A DNA stretch of 64,000 nucleotides from Candidatus Melainabacteria bacterium (GTDB lineage Bacteria > Cyanobacteriota > Vampirovibrionia > Obscuribacterales > Obscuribacteraceae), in the NCBI GenBank assembly GCA_003963305.1, contig RXJR01000034.1, positions 35,090-99,089 of the forward strand, in the 5' to 3' direction. Below are positions 42,215 through 50,980 of the stretch, in pieces. Position numbers and translations under genes: made by a program. Position 1 is the first letter of the stretch; each line of letters opens with the position of its first letter. Below the pieces are notes generated by a model. The model was not told the DNA's origin. It made no database searches and worked only from the letters and a program-made list of their open reading frames with translations.

Positions 42215-43216
42215 ATGAACAACGGCAGCTCTACACCATTTACACCGCTACCGCTCCTGAAGAACGGACATCTTATGACGATTGTTCCGGCGCTCTGGAA
42301 TCGTCGCTTGCCACCAATCAAGACACCATCTGTTGACCGCCTTTTCAAGGTTAAACCGCACGTACAGGTGCTCGCCAATTGTCATTTTGCCGAGGATGCA
42401 AAGGCTCGCCCGACTCTGATTATTCTTCACGGGCTGGAAGGTTCGAGTAACACACCGTATGTGCTGGGACTGACGCATAAAGCCCTGGAATACGGCATGA
42501 ACGTCGTGCGCTTGAATCTGCGCAATTGCGGCAATACGCTTCACCTCACACCTACGCTCTACAATGCCGGACTCAGTGCGGATCTGATTGCTGTCGCAAC
42601 CGAGTTGATAGAAGTCGATGGACTGAAAAACCTGTTCGCAGCTGGCTATTCGCTCGGTGGAAATATCGTGTTGAAAGCCGCAGCTGAGTTAGGCGCTGAA
42701 GGTCCAAGCATGTTCAAGGGCATTTGCGCGATTTCGCCCGCGCTCGACCTCGCTGCATGTGTAGACTCAATGGAGAAGGGCGTGAATCGCTTCTATGAGC
42801 AGCGTTTTCTGATCGGATTGAAAGACAAAATACGAATAAAGCATCGACTTTTCCCATCGCTGTACGATGTTTCGAAACTGAAATATGTAAAAACGCTGCG
42901 CGGATTTGATGACGTTTTTACCGCTCCTGATGCGGGTTGCAGTAATGCTGCTGAGTACTACCAGAAGAACAGCGCCATCAGAATTATCGAAAACGCTCAG
43001 ATCCCAATTTTGATTATTACTGCCAAGGACGATCCGATTGTTCCCTTTCAATCGTTTGCCTCGCCCAAGTTGCAGGCTCCGAATATAACGATGCTGACTC
43101 CGCAGTATGGCGGGCACAGCGGCTTCCTAGCGCACGCCGCGGAGGACGCCAGGCGCGATCGCTTTTGGGCGGAGAATCGAATTATTGAGTTTTGCGTTTC
43201 ACAGTTGGCTCAGTGA
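42215..43216 (+). CDS. YheT-family alpha/beta hydrolase
   Basis: 333 residues. The start fits the family (PLPLLKNGHLMTIVPALWNR). The active-site set is visible: HGLEGSS oxyanion loop, nucleophile Ser in AAGYSLGGNIV near residue 146, Asp in ITAKDDPIVP and His in GGHSGFLA. These proteins (YheT/EMB8-like) hydrolyse small esters or lipids; the natural substrate is unknown. The gene is preceded by a repeat element and not part of an obvious operon. Confidence 0.85.
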   Translation: MNNGSSTPFTPLPLLKNGHLMTIVPALWNRRLPPIKTPSVDRLFKVKPHVQVLANCHFAEDAKARPTLIILHGLEGSSNTPYVLGLTHKALEYGMNVVRLNLRNCGNTLHLTPTLYNAGLSADLIAVATELIEVDGLKNLFAAGYSLGGNIVLKAAAELGAEGPSMFKGICAISPALDLAACVDSMEKGVNRFYEQRFLIGLKDKIRIKHRLFPSLYDVSKLKYVKTLRGFDDVFTAPDAGCSNAAEYYQKNSAIRIIENAQIPILIITAKDDPIVPFQSFASPKLQAPNITMLTPQYGGHSGFLAHAAEDARRDRFWAENRIIEFCVSQLAQ

Positions 43217-43444
43217 TGCGCTCGTAGTTTGGTCAACGATTGGTCAGTAAATTGATGGACGATTTAACCAGGAATTGACGACGATTAGCCCGCAATTGCA
43301 GGCTGTGAACCGAACCTTATTCCGGCACAGCATGTGATTAATCTTCGAGTAAAACAATACACAACAAACGCAAGGATTAATCCTCAATACGCTAAATAAG
43401 TGGGCATGATAAAAGTATCGGCACCATCAAGGATTCAACATCAA

Positions 43445-43849
43445 ATGCAAACTGCAGGGCTAACAATTATTCCAACTAACAAACCAGATGTGATGGCATT
43501 CGAAATCAACGGCGTCATCACAGAAAAGGAATTACCGGCAGAATTGGAAAAATTCGAGGCGTTTTTGAATGAGCGGGACACGGTGCGAATGCTCGCCCGC
43601 TTCAAGCACTTCGGCGGATTCGAACCGGCCGTCTTCACGCACAGCATGGAACTTATTTCGGTGAAGTTGGCGGCGGTGAAAAAACTTGAACGTTACGCGG
43701 CCGTAGGTGCGCCTGAATGGATGAATAAATTAATCGGTCTGGTTGGCGGACTATTTCCGACAATGGAAATACGGATGTATCCGCTTGAAGATGAAGCACA
43801 AGCTTGGGAATGGCTTGAAGCCAGAGAAGCCAAGACTGCCGCAAGGTAA
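43445..43849 (+). CDS. SpoIIAA-like (STAS-related) domain protein
   Basis: 134 residues from the ATG at 43445 (AGGA 11 bases upstream), with possible starts at 43406 (ATG) and 43400 (GTG). The whole protein is one SpoIIAA-like domain: VMAFEINGVITEKELPAELE, ERDTVRMLARFKHFGGFEPA, MEIRMYPLEDEAQAWEWL. The family shares the STAS-like fold and is found in oxidative-stress or membrane-linked proteins of unknown function. There is no neighbouring partner. Confidence 0.75.
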   Translation: MQTAGLTIIPTNKPDVMAFEINGVITEKELPAELEKFEAFLNERDTVRMLARFKHFGGFEPAVFTHSMELISVKLAAVKKLERYAAVGAPEWMNKLIGLVGGLFPTMEIRMYPLEDEAQAWEWLEAREAKTAAR

Positions 43850-44063
43850 TCACTGATTGTAGTTATGCATTTTGTCAAGCGAAGTTGTGAGATCGACTCG
43901 TGCAATTTGGCTTGGCGATTCTCTGTGATGCTGATAATTTTTGACCGCCTTGTCAAGTTGATTGACGCATGTAAACCCTGTCTGTGACAGCGTCGGACTA
44001 CTTATATGCGAAGTGATTTGTTGGGCTATACTTTGTTGAGCGCAGTCCCGTGGGAGGTACGTT

Positions 44064-44468
44064 GTGAAGAGTTCGAAAATAGCATTGGCTCTATCCGCCT
44101 TGTTGGCGATGGGCTCCTTGGCACCAGCATTTGCCGGTGATGATTCCGGCGTAGACAAAGCTGCAAACGCTTCGTTGATCGTTACTAGAATTGGTGGTTT
44201 GGGCGCTGGCATGGTTATCGGCGCACCAATTGCGGTTACTCGTGAAACAATCCGCAGCTACCGCGGTTTGACCGAAAGCGCCGCTGACAAAATTGGCGGA
44301 AAAGACTTTGGACCGTCTTGCCTGTTGGTGAGCCTTGTCACTTTGCCTGCCAGCCTTGTTGTGGGCGGAGCTAAGGGCACTTACATCGGCAGCCGTAACG
44401 CCTTCAAACATGGATTCAACGACCCGTTCAACTCTGAGTCATTCAGTGTTGGCAAATTGGAAGAGTAA
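44064..44468 (+). CDS. Secreted small protein with hydrophobic C-terminal part
   Basis: 134 residues from a GTG with GGGAGG upstream. A signal peptide (MKSSKIALALSALLAMGSLA, cleavage after FAG) is followed by a Gly/Ile-rich stretch (VTRIGGLGAGMVIGAPIAVT) and a second hydrophobic segment (FGPSCLLVSLVTLPASLVVG). It could be a small outer-surface or membrane protein. It is a stand-alone gene ending in a terminator. No domain is recognised. Confidence 0.6.
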   Translation: MKSSKIALALSALLAMGSLAPAFAGDDSGVDKAANASLIVTRIGGLGAGMVIGAPIAVTRETIRSYRGLTESAADKIGGKDFGPSCLLVSLVTLPASLVVGGAKGTYIGSRNAFKHGFNDPFNSESFSVGKLEE

Positions 44469-44491
44469 ATCCAAATAATCTACTTCGATAG

Positions 44492-44519
44492 CGCGGCTTC
44501 CTCAGGGGAGCCGCGTTAT
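44492..44519 (+). terminator. Terminator after the 134-aa secreted gene
   Basis: CGCGGCTTCC pairs with GGGAGCCGCG over a four-base loop, followed by TTATC. It lies about 25 bases past the stop. Confidence 0.65.
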
Positions 44520-44555
44520 CATTTATGCGAGTGCGTTGAGTCTAAGTAGAAAAAC

Positions 44556-44828
44556 ATGTCATCTGCAGCAGCATCTTCATCAATCGACTTAAGTTCCTGG
44601 ATCGAGAAACTGAAATCATCGCGTAATCGTTCTGAGCTCTTCGCAACGCTGGATAAATTCCGCGTCCTCGAATGGACAGACGAACAGCGTTCGACCGTCG
44701 CGAAACTCTATATGCGCTTGTTGGATGTTCTCCCTCATGAAGAGGGCAATTCGGACGACGATTCCGCGAAATCGAGCGGACCCGCTAAGCCAGCTGAACA
44801 AGAAGAAGTCTGGTACGAAAAGATGTAG
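44556..44828 (+). CDS. Small unknown protein
   Basis: 90 residues, Ser/Ala-rich start (MSSAAASSSIDLSSWIEKLK), then a helical segment (RSELFATLDKFRVLEWTDEQ, VAKLYMRLLDVLPHEEG) and an acidic end. It converges with the GntR gene, 26 bases apart. No family recognised; a weak ribosome site. Judged real from length and composition. Confidence 0.45.
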   Translation: MSSAAASSSIDLSSWIEKLKSSRNRSELFATLDKFRVLEWTDEQRSTVAKLYMRLLDVLPHEEGNSDDDSAKSSGPAKPAEQEEVWYEKM

Positions 44829-44854
44829 GACGCGCACCAAATATAGTGCACGCC

Positions 44855-45502
44855 CTATTCACTTTGTAAGAAATGAAATTTATGGATCAAATCCCGAAGT
44901 AACTTGCCAGCTGTTGGTCCATCGCCCTGGCGAAGCGCCTCAATAACAGGCAGATGGGCATTTCCAAAGTCGCAAAGCTGGTCCTCGCCAACTCGTTTAA
45001 CAGTTAGACGAAAGCGACTTTCCAATACCACCGACTCCCAAATTGACAGCAGAAGTGAGTTCCTGGAACCGGTCATTATGATGCGGTGAAATTCGATATC
45101 GTGCAGCGCGTAATTTTTAGCATCTTTCTCTTCAGCAGCTTTCATGAACCGAGCCGCCTCGGCCTCCAGATCCGCAACGTTGTCCTTGAAGTGTGGCGCG
45201 GCCAACTGCGCACCCAGTTCTTCCAGCGCAACTCGAACCTGGGATGATTCTTCGAGTTCTCGCGGCGAAATGCTTCGCACGCGTGTTCCTTTATAAGTCT
45301 CGGTCTCGACGACGCGTAGCGCCTCAAGATAGCGCAGCGCTTCCCTGACTGGCGATTGACTGGTATTCAGCTCATGAGCAATCTGTAGCTCTATTAGTCG
45401 ATCGCCCGGCTTGTAAGTGCCGTCCAGGATGCGGTCGAGCAGAATTTGAACGATATGTTCGCGAGCCGATGAACGTTTGAGGATAGGGTTTGCTTCTGAC
45501 AC
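44855..45502 (-). CDS. GntR/FadR-family transcriptional regulator
   Basis: 215 residues from a GTG. The N-terminal winged HTH is clear (REHIVQILLDRILDGTYKPG, DRLIELQIAHELNTSQSPVR, EALRYLEALRVVETETYKGT). The C-terminal helical FCD ligand domain contains the metal-type pattern RVALEELGAQLAA, DIEFHRIIMTGS and NAHLPVIEALRQGD, with three His that could bind metal. It is divergent from the 206-aa gene across a palindromic region (45558-45577) that is a likely operator. The flavoprotein and aminotransferase genes follow 1 kb away on the other strand, so control of amine catabolism is plausible. Confidence 0.8.
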   Translation of the reverse strand: MSEANPILKRSSAREHIVQILLDRILDGTYKPGDRLIELQIAHELNTSQSPVREALRYLEALRVVETETYKGTRVRSISPRELEESSQVRVALEELGAQLAAPHFKDNVADLEAEAARFMKAAEEKDAKNYALHDIEFHRIIMTGSRNSLLLSIWESVVLESRFRLTVKRVGEDQLCDFGNAHLPVIEALRQGDGPTAGKLLRDLIHKFHFLQSE

Positions 45503-45557
45503 GGTTTCATTTTACGACCTCAGCAGCTTTGTTAAGTTTGGTTTGTTCGCATTTACA

Positions 45558-45577
45558 GATTATCGATAATCGATTAT
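45558..45577. promoter_or_regulatory. Overlapping palindromes in the GntR divergent promoter region
   Basis: GATTATCGATAATC at 45558-45571 and ATAATCGATTAT at 45566-45577 are both perfect palindromes and overlap. They lie 56-75 bases upstream of the GntR GTG and 75-94 bases from the 206-aa ATG. GntR-family regulators usually bind such sites in their own divergent promoter. The same ATCGAT core recurs in the putative origin of the island, but the context differs. Confidence 0.5.
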
Positions 45578-45651
45578 ATTTACTATCACAAGCTTTCAGC
45601 AGACGCAGACGTTGTAGCCTGCGCCACTACGGCAAACGAGGTAAACCGCAT

Positions 45652-46272
45652 ATGTCTGACCAAACAAAACCTTATACGTCTGACCAGGATTACATTTACG
45701 GCGTTTTTCGCGACGTCGAAAACGTACCAAACGTTGTTTCACAGTTGCATAAGGCCGGTCTACAGACGTCCGAAATCTGCGTGCTGGGCAACAAGAGTGA
45801 ACAGTTCGCAACTATGGCAGGAAAAATCGAAGATCCGACCTCCAGGCACTTTATCCAGTTTGGAATCGCCGGTGCGATCGGAGGTTTGATCGCCGGAATA
45901 TTTGCTTCCTTACATATACCGGGCGTAAACGGATTTCAGTTGATTGTTCCGCTTATGGGCACTGTTGCAGGGGGCGCCTGTTTTCCATACTTCGTCTGCC
46001 AACTTGCTTGCTTCTTGACATCAAATAAGCCGCAGCACTGGGCGAATGTTTTTGAAGGTTCTGTGCAGGCTGGAGAGGTGATTGTGATGGCTGAGCCACA
46101 ATCGCCGGAAGAGCGTAACGCGGCAATGAATATTTTTCTTGCCAGCAACCCTATCGAAATGATCTTTCGTCGGTCGCCCTGGGGTCTTGCAGGAATGGAC
46201 GGAACCGACGATACGGCGCTGGTTTCGGACGTTGAAGCCGAACGCGAACGTCGCCTGATTGCGGTCGCTTAA
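45652..46272 (+). CDS. Membrane protein with two hydrophobic segments (general-stress-like)
   Basis: 206 residues from the ATG at 45652; a longer frame to 45490 runs through the GntR promoter and is unlikely. The first 70 residues form an alpha/beta domain (DYIYGVFRDVENVPNVVSQL, ICVLGNKSEQFATMAGKIED), as in DUF1269/general-stress proteins. Two hydrophobic stretches follow (FGIAGAIGGLIAGIFASLHI, LIVPLMGTVAGGACFPYFVC). The end is acidic and polar. It resembles the heat-shock YsxB/YwaF-like 'general stress protein' layout, but no exact family is assigned. It is divergent from the GntR gene. Confidence 0.55.
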   Translation: MSDQTKPYTSDQDYIYGVFRDVENVPNVVSQLHKAGLQTSEICVLGNKSEQFATMAGKIEDPTSRHFIQFGIAGAIGGLIAGIFASLHIPGVNGFQLIVPLMGTVAGGACFPYFVCQLACFLTSNKPQHWANVFEGSVQAGEVIVMAEPQSPEERNAAMNIFLASNPIEMIFRRSPWGLAGMDGTDDTALVSDVEAERERRLIAVA

Positions 46273-46397
46273 GCCGACACAATTCACTCTGATTGCGCTC
46301 TCGTCCGTCGACCTGAAGTGGTCTGATTGCGTTGGATTACGCACTTTGTGGAAACCGCCTTTGCCCTCATGCAATCGGCTTGTTCGCAGTTTAAAAC

Positions 46398-46432
46398 CAA
46401 CAAGTCGTCCCTTATTCCGGGATGACTTGTTG
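46398..46432 (+). terminator. Terminator after the 206-aa gene
   Basis: CAACAAGTCGTCC pairs with GGGATGACTTGTTG, with one bulge, over a short loop; there is no strong T tract on the plus strand. It lies about 125 bases past the stop. Confidence 0.45.
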
Positions 46433-46481
46433 TGCATCTACTTTCTTTTGTTCGAAGAACACGCGATAATTATCGCTCATC

Positions 46482-47666
46482 ATGACTATGAAAGTGCCAA
46501 TGAACGCGGCTCCGTGGCGTGACACATGCCCGGAAGTTGTTCTCAGCCATCTTCAATTACCGGCGATTGATAAAATGCCGGATCAATTATCTTATGACGT
46601 TGTCATCATTGGTGGTGGCTTCGCCGGTCTGAGCACAGCTGGTGCGGTAGCCCGAGCAGGCGCATCAGTAGTCGTTCTTGAAGCTGCGCCGGAGCTTGCA
46701 TGCGGCGCGTCCGGGCGGAACGCTGGAATCCTTTGCGCGGGCATAAACATGCCGATTACCTACACACCAAAGGGTAGCCCGGCTGCGGCATTATGGTCTG
46801 CGACTCAAGAAATGCTCTATTCAGTGCTGGCGGAAGCGAAGGAAAGCGGCACTTTCTTAAACGTAATGCGTATTGGCGCAATGGCTCTTGCAACAAGTAA
46901 AACTGCGGCGAAGCGGCTTGAACGCGAAACAAAGGCGCGTATTGCTGCAGGAATGAGCGCCGAACTGATTTCGAAGCAAGATGTAGATAAGCTCGCGGCT
47001 GGATATCTTGATGTTACTCGCGTGCATCAAGCGATGTTGCTGCCTGATGAAGGCGCAATTCATCCCTGGACTTTGCTCGCAACTCTGGCTAACAAAGCAA
47101 GGAAAGCGGGGGCACAAATTTACGGAAACGCGCGTGTCGTATCGAAAGAAAAGTCGGCTGCAGGCTGGACTATCACAACGGAGAACGGCAAGCGCATTCA
47201 GTGTCGAGGCGTAATTTCTGCGGTTGGACCAACCGTCGATACAACAGGTAGAATTTTTGCACTCGCATTTAAAACTGAAGTGCCTGATACCTGCCCGGTC
47301 TGGTGGGATGCCAACCCATACATCTATTACGACTATCGACCCGGCAATGGCTGCTTAACAGTAAGTGGCGGACGCTACGGTGCGCCCGATACAGATAAGT
47401 TGGACAAGTCTTATCACGAGAAAATGGCGGCTGCGACCAGGCAGTGGGTACCTTCACTGGCGCATGTCGAGCCGGATTACTGTTGGGCGGTAGATCTGCA
47501 CGTAGCTGCTGATCTGTTGCCGGAAATTGCGGAACGCGATGAAAACTCGCTATCTATTCAAGGTTTAGGGGCTCTGGGCGTGCTACCTGGCATCGTCCTC
47601 GGCCAGCAAGCTGGTGATCGAATAACCAGAGCCATATTGGCCAAAAGTTCGATGGTAAGTACATAA
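46482..47666 (+). CDS. FAD-dependent amine/amino-acid oxidoreductase (DAO family)
   Basis: 394 residues; the ATG at 46482 fits, with a second ATG two codons on. The Rossmann motif VVIIGGGFAGLSTAGAVARA lies near residue 40, followed by VVVLEA, and the DAO-type body includes ARVVSKEKSAAGWTITTENG and the end motif LGALGVLPGIVLGQQAGDRI. The fold is that of glycine/sarcosine/gamma-glutamylputrescine oxidases (PuuB-like). Placed directly before a putrescine-type aminotransferase, it probably oxidises an amine or amino acid, releasing ammonia and H2O2. The exact substrate is inferred. Confidence 0.8.
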   Translation: MTMKVPMNAAPWRDTCPEVVLSHLQLPAIDKMPDQLSYDVVIIGGGFAGLSTAGAVARAGASVVVLEAAPELACGASGRNAGILCAGINMPITYTPKGSPAAALWSATQEMLYSVLAEAKESGTFLNVMRIGAMALATSKTAAKRLERETKARIAAGMSAELISKQDVDKLAAGYLDVTRVHQAMLLPDEGAIHPWTLLATLANKARKAGAQIYGNARVVSKEKSAAGWTITTENGKRIQCRGVISAVGPTVDTTGRIFALAFKTEVPDTCPVWWDANPYIYYDYRPGNGCLTVSGGRYGAPDTDKLDKSYHEKMAAATRQWVPSLAHVEPDYCWAVDLHVAADLLPEIAERDENSLSIQGLGALGVLPGIVLGQQAGDRITRAILAKSSMVST

Positions 47667-47718
47667 CGCGACACCAAACCTGGTAGTCGCAACAACAACA
47701 AATTGGTGTAACAAAAAA

Positions 47719-49089
47719 ATGCCTCAAGATTTCAAAGCTGCACAAGCTAAGTCCGATGCCGTTTTAGACCTGATCTCAAAGAAAAAATTGGATGGGTCGG
47801 AAATCAAAACGCTCATCGATGAGTCAGTCAAGTACTGGGCTGAGCATGTGAATGCAGGATTTTTGCAGTATCGTAAGTCAGTCAGCACTGACTATACAGC
47901 CGTAGAGTGGGATGACGAAGGTTCAGTTTTCCGCGATGTGAACGGAAAAGAATTTATCGATATGCTCGGTGGATTCGGCATCTACAATGTCGGCCACAGA
48001 CATCCTAAGGTGCTGAAAGCAGTTCGAAATCAGTTGGAAAAACAGGCGATTCACTCCCAGGAATTGATCGATCCATTGCGTACCCAGCTCGCTTACCTGG
48101 TTTCGCTGATAACGCCAGGCGATTTGCAGTATTCGTTCTTCACGAATTCAGGCACTGAATCTGTCGAAGCTTGCTTGAAAATGGCAATGCTTGCGACTGG
48201 TCGCCGCCACTTTATCGGTGCAATCGGCGCGTTTCACGGAAAGACTCTCGGTTCGTTGGGTGGTACATCCAAGGCTGTTTTCCGCGAACCATTCTTGCCG
48301 TTGCTGCACTGGACACACGTTCCTTTCGGCGACATTGATGCGCTGAAAACAATGATGGCTGCGTTTGATTTTTCCGGAGACAAAGTCGGTGCCGTCGTTC
48401 TCGAACCTATCCAGGGCGAAGGCGGTATCAACGTTGCGCCACCAGGATATCTGGGTGCCGTGCGTGAATTGTGCGATAAGTATGGTTCCGTGCTCATTCT
48501 CGATGAAATTCAGAGTGGCATGGGTCGCAGTGGCGATATGTGGGCTTGCGACCATGAGGGCGTTGTGCCCGACTTGATGGCGCTCGGAAAAGGATTCGGT
48601 GGCGGTGTCATGCCGATTGGTGCGTGCGTCGGAACACCGAAAACCTGGGAGAAATACATCGAAAATCCATTCCTTCATACAACCACTTTTGGTGGCAACC
48701 CGCTCGCTTGCGCAGCGGCAATTGCAACGATTAATGTGTTGCTGGAAGAAGGATTGCCCCAGCAAGCCAAAGAGAAAGGCGAGTATTTGCTGCCTAAATT
48801 CGAAGAACTTGCTCGCAAGTATCCGAAAGTGCTTAAGGGTGGTCGCGGACGTGGGCTCATGCTCGGCATGGAATTCACATCCAACGAACTCGGCTACGAA
48901 ATCGCCAAGAATCTGTTCGCAAGACAGATTCTCATCAGTGGCACCTACATCAACTCTCGAGTACTTAGAGTCGAGCCACCGCTGGTAATTTCATACGAGC
49001 AACTGGATAAGTTCCTGGAAGCGCTAGAAGACTCGCTTAAGGAAGTCTATAAAACGCACTCGTTGAATGAGGTAGCCGCGGTTAAGTAA
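47719..49089 (+). CDS. Class III aminotransferase, putrescine-type
   Basis: 456 residues. The long N-terminal helix (ALL-helical 40 residues: VLDLISKKKLDGSEIKTLID, ESVKYWAEHVNAGFLQYRKS) and the PLP domain (FFTNSGTESVEACLKMAMLA, LDEIQSGMGRSGDMWACDHE, then ALGKGFGGGVMP with Lys near 291) are typical of putrescine aminotransferase (PatA/YgjG) and related omega-amino transaminases. HTTTFGGNPLACAAAIATIN is the usual closing motif. It transfers the amino group of putrescine or similar diamines to 2-oxoglutarate. The gene lies 52 bases after the FAD oxidoreductase, so a diamine or amino-acid pathway is likely, perhaps under the nearby GntR. Confidence 0.8.
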   Translation: MPQDFKAAQAKSDAVLDLISKKKLDGSEIKTLIDESVKYWAEHVNAGFLQYRKSVSTDYTAVEWDDEGSVFRDVNGKEFIDMLGGFGIYNVGHRHPKVLKAVRNQLEKQAIHSQELIDPLRTQLAYLVSLITPGDLQYSFFTNSGTESVEACLKMAMLATGRRHFIGAIGAFHGKTLGSLGGTSKAVFREPFLPLLHWTHVPFGDIDALKTMMAAFDFSGDKVGAVVLEPIQGEGGINVAPPGYLGAVRELCDKYGSVLILDEIQSGMGRSGDMWACDHEGVVPDLMALGKGFGGGVMPIGACVGTPKTWEKYIENPFLHTTTFGGNPLACAAAIATINVLLEEGLPQQAKEKGEYLLPKFEELARKYPKVLKGGRGRGLMLGMEFTSNELGYEIAKNLFARQILISGTYINSRVLRVEPPLVISYEQLDKFLEALEDSLKEVYKTHSLNEVAAVK

Positions 49090-49138
49090 TCAAGGAAGTA
49101 GCAGCAGTGAACTGATAAGGCCGAGCAACTACGGATAG

Positions 49139-50758
49139 TTACGCTGTCTTCGCCTTCTTCTGTGCATCTGCTGCTGCTCCAACGGTTGTCTGCGCGACCT
49201 TACCGGTTGCGACTTTACCGGATGTTTGAGCGACTTTACCGGTTGGCTGCACCGACGTCTCAGTCGCCTGTGCGAGCCTGTTGTGATGCTGTGACGCATG
49301 AACGAATTGTTTCCACCACATGCTGACTGGATTACGTTCGATCTTATGCCTCATCATTGTCGTGCGCTCGAACTTTTCCGCCTGGGGCATGTTGAGCGCT
49401 CGAACGATGGCGTCGGCAGTTTCCTGATGCTTGTTTGGATCTGCAGCCAGAGCATGTTGTCCAATTTCGTACCACGCACCTGCACCTGGCGACAGGAGTA
49501 GCACGCCAGGGTGATGAACTCTGCATGCTATGAATTCTTTTGCTGTCAGGTTCAGTCCGTCACGTACGGGATTGACGAGCATTGCGTCTGCAATTGCATA
49601 AAGTGGCGCCAATTCGGCTGCGCTCAGTCCCTGGTCTACCCAACGGATAGGCGTCCAGCCGTTCTGTTCCCATCTGGCGTTTATAGCGTCAGCGAGCGCT
49701 CGGCATTCGTTCCAGTAGGAGTCGAACACTTCGACGCCTGCACGACTGCGTCCGCAGATTTGCACGAATGCCACTGTTCCGCGTAGGGTCTCATTTTGCT
49801 CCATCAATAGATCGATAATTCTCAGTCGATCGAGAACGGCTTTTGTGTAGTCGGCTCGGTCTATGGACAACACGAATCGTTCGCCTGGAATAACGCCGAC
49901 TTTGTCTAGTGGCGCCTTGCCCTCGCGTGCTAGCTTTTTCCAACGCTCATTGTCAATTCCCAGCGGCTGTACCACGAGCTTGGTCGAAGGCGAGGCTGAT
50001 GAGACGGAATGCATTAGTGGTCGCATCACATATGGTGTCAGTTCACTTCCTGCCGCCAGGTCAAGTTCACGAGGTGCGAGTCTGGCCTGTGCTCTGTAAA
50101 CTGTTTGGTCCTTAGAATTGATGCGGAACTCGTTTAAATGACGGCGAACAAATGTCATAAAGTTTTGCGCGTACTCGACAGTATGAAAGCCGATGCTCTC
50201 GGCCGATAGCATTCCGCGTGCTATCTCTGCAATTGCTTCAACGTATTCTTCTTTGACATTCTTGGGCCACGGAATATGCCAGAAGATGTTGCTGCGACCT
50301 CCTTGGGCTCCAAGTAAACGAGGCAGTAGAGCCAATTGGTAGTCTTGAATGAAGTAGCGTTTTTTGCTGGTGCGTTCGAAACTTATATGTTCTGCGAAAG
50401 TGGTATTGAACCGCCTGTAGTGGGCTCGGTTCTCCGCGTTGTAGCTGGCGAACTGTGGAAGATCATGCATGAGAGGCCAGATCAGTTCGTTGCAATAGGC
50501 ATAGTGTCCCGTTACTACCGTGTCAGTCAGCTGAGTTACAAACTCAGCTATTTCTTTTGCTGGCGTCAAAAATTTGAGCGCATTTTCTCCGAGAAACCAC
50601 CATGACACATCAGCTGCTTGCTGATTTCGCCATGCTGTTTCAAGTCCGGACGACACTCCACCAGCCGCGCCTGGTCCACGATACGACACTACGTCCATGC
50701 GAGTCACCTGCATTTGGGATTCCAACCAATCTGGTAATCCAGATTTATCTGCAGTCAT
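49139..50758 (-). CDS. GT20-family glycosyltransferase (trehalose-6-phosphate/glucosylglycerol-phosphate synthase type)
   Basis: 539 residues from the ATG at 50758; a TTG start ten codons upstream is also open. The GT20 pattern is present: FIQDYQLALLPRLLGA, SNIFWHIPWPKN, ESIGFHTVEYAQNFM, SIDRADYTKAVLDRL, then LVNPVRDGLNLTAKEFIAC and LLLSPGAGAWYEIG. It would transfer glucose from a nucleotide sugar to glucose-6-phosphate or glycerol-3-phosphate, giving a compatible solute. The acceptor cannot be decided here. The C-terminal 50 residues are Lys/Gln/Thr/Ala repeats and probably disordered. It is a single gene convergent with the aminotransferase. Confidence 0.75.
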   Translation of the reverse strand: MTADKSGLPDWLESQMQVTRMDVVSYRGPGAAGGVSSGLETAWRNQQAADVSWWFLGENALKFLTPAKEIAEFVTQLTDTVVTGHYAYCNELIWPLMHDLPQFASYNAENRAHYRRFNTTFAEHISFERTSKKRYFIQDYQLALLPRLLGAQGGRSNIFWHIPWPKNVKEEYVEAIAEIARGMLSAESIGFHTVEYAQNFMTFVRRHLNEFRINSKDQTVYRAQARLAPRELDLAAGSELTPYVMRPLMHSVSSASPSTKLVVQPLGIDNERWKKLAREGKAPLDKVGVIPGERFVLSIDRADYTKAVLDRLRIIDLLMEQNETLRGTVAFVQICGRSRAGVEVFDSYWNECRALADAINARWEQNGWTPIRWVDQGLSAAELAPLYAIADAMLVNPVRDGLNLTAKEFIACRVHHPGVLLLSPGAGAWYEIGQHALAADPNKHQETADAIVRALNMPQAEKFERTTMMRHKIERNPVSMWWKQFVHASQHHNRLAQATETSVQPTGKVAQTSGKVATGKVAQTTVGAAADAQKKAKTA

Positions 50759-50897
50759 GACGTGAAGGAATGCAAAGTTGTTGCGCAAATTAACGTGTTT
50801 TCAGTTGTCTTCTAAAGAATGCAAATGTAGAGCTTTTGCTCTGCTTCCACGGCACACTTAGAACGGCACTAAGCACGGACTGAGCACGGCACTGCAG

Positions 50898-50972
50898 CCC
50901 GCACTGTAGCGCCGCGCGGTAGCCCGCACTGTAGCGCTGCGCGGTAGCACGCACTGTAGCAACGCTATAGTC
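50898..50972. repeat. 25-bp tandem repeat between the GT20 and LRV genes
   Basis: Two nearly identical 25-base units start at 50898 and 50923, each CCCGCACTGTAGCGC plus a GCGCGG-containing end; a third, partial and diverged copy follows at 50948. Upstream 'ACTTAGAACGGCACTAAGC' repeats partly. The block lies between two minus-strand genes and is GC-rich. Confidence 0.65.
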
Positions 50973-50980
50973 GAGCTTTG

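Noticed and set aside
41581..42378. 265-codon minus-strand frame over the class V aminotransferase end and the repeat element
   Set aside because: Its frame includes the duplicated 30-bp repeat (as a repeated VHPGRVRS peptide) and is antisense to two confident genes.
45490..45651. 54-codon upstream extension of the 206-aa gene
   Set aside because: It would run through the divergent promoter and palindromes; the later ATG at 45652 gives a complete domain.
48148..48765. 205-codon minus-strand frame in the aminotransferase
   Set aside because: Antisense shadow with no ribosome site.
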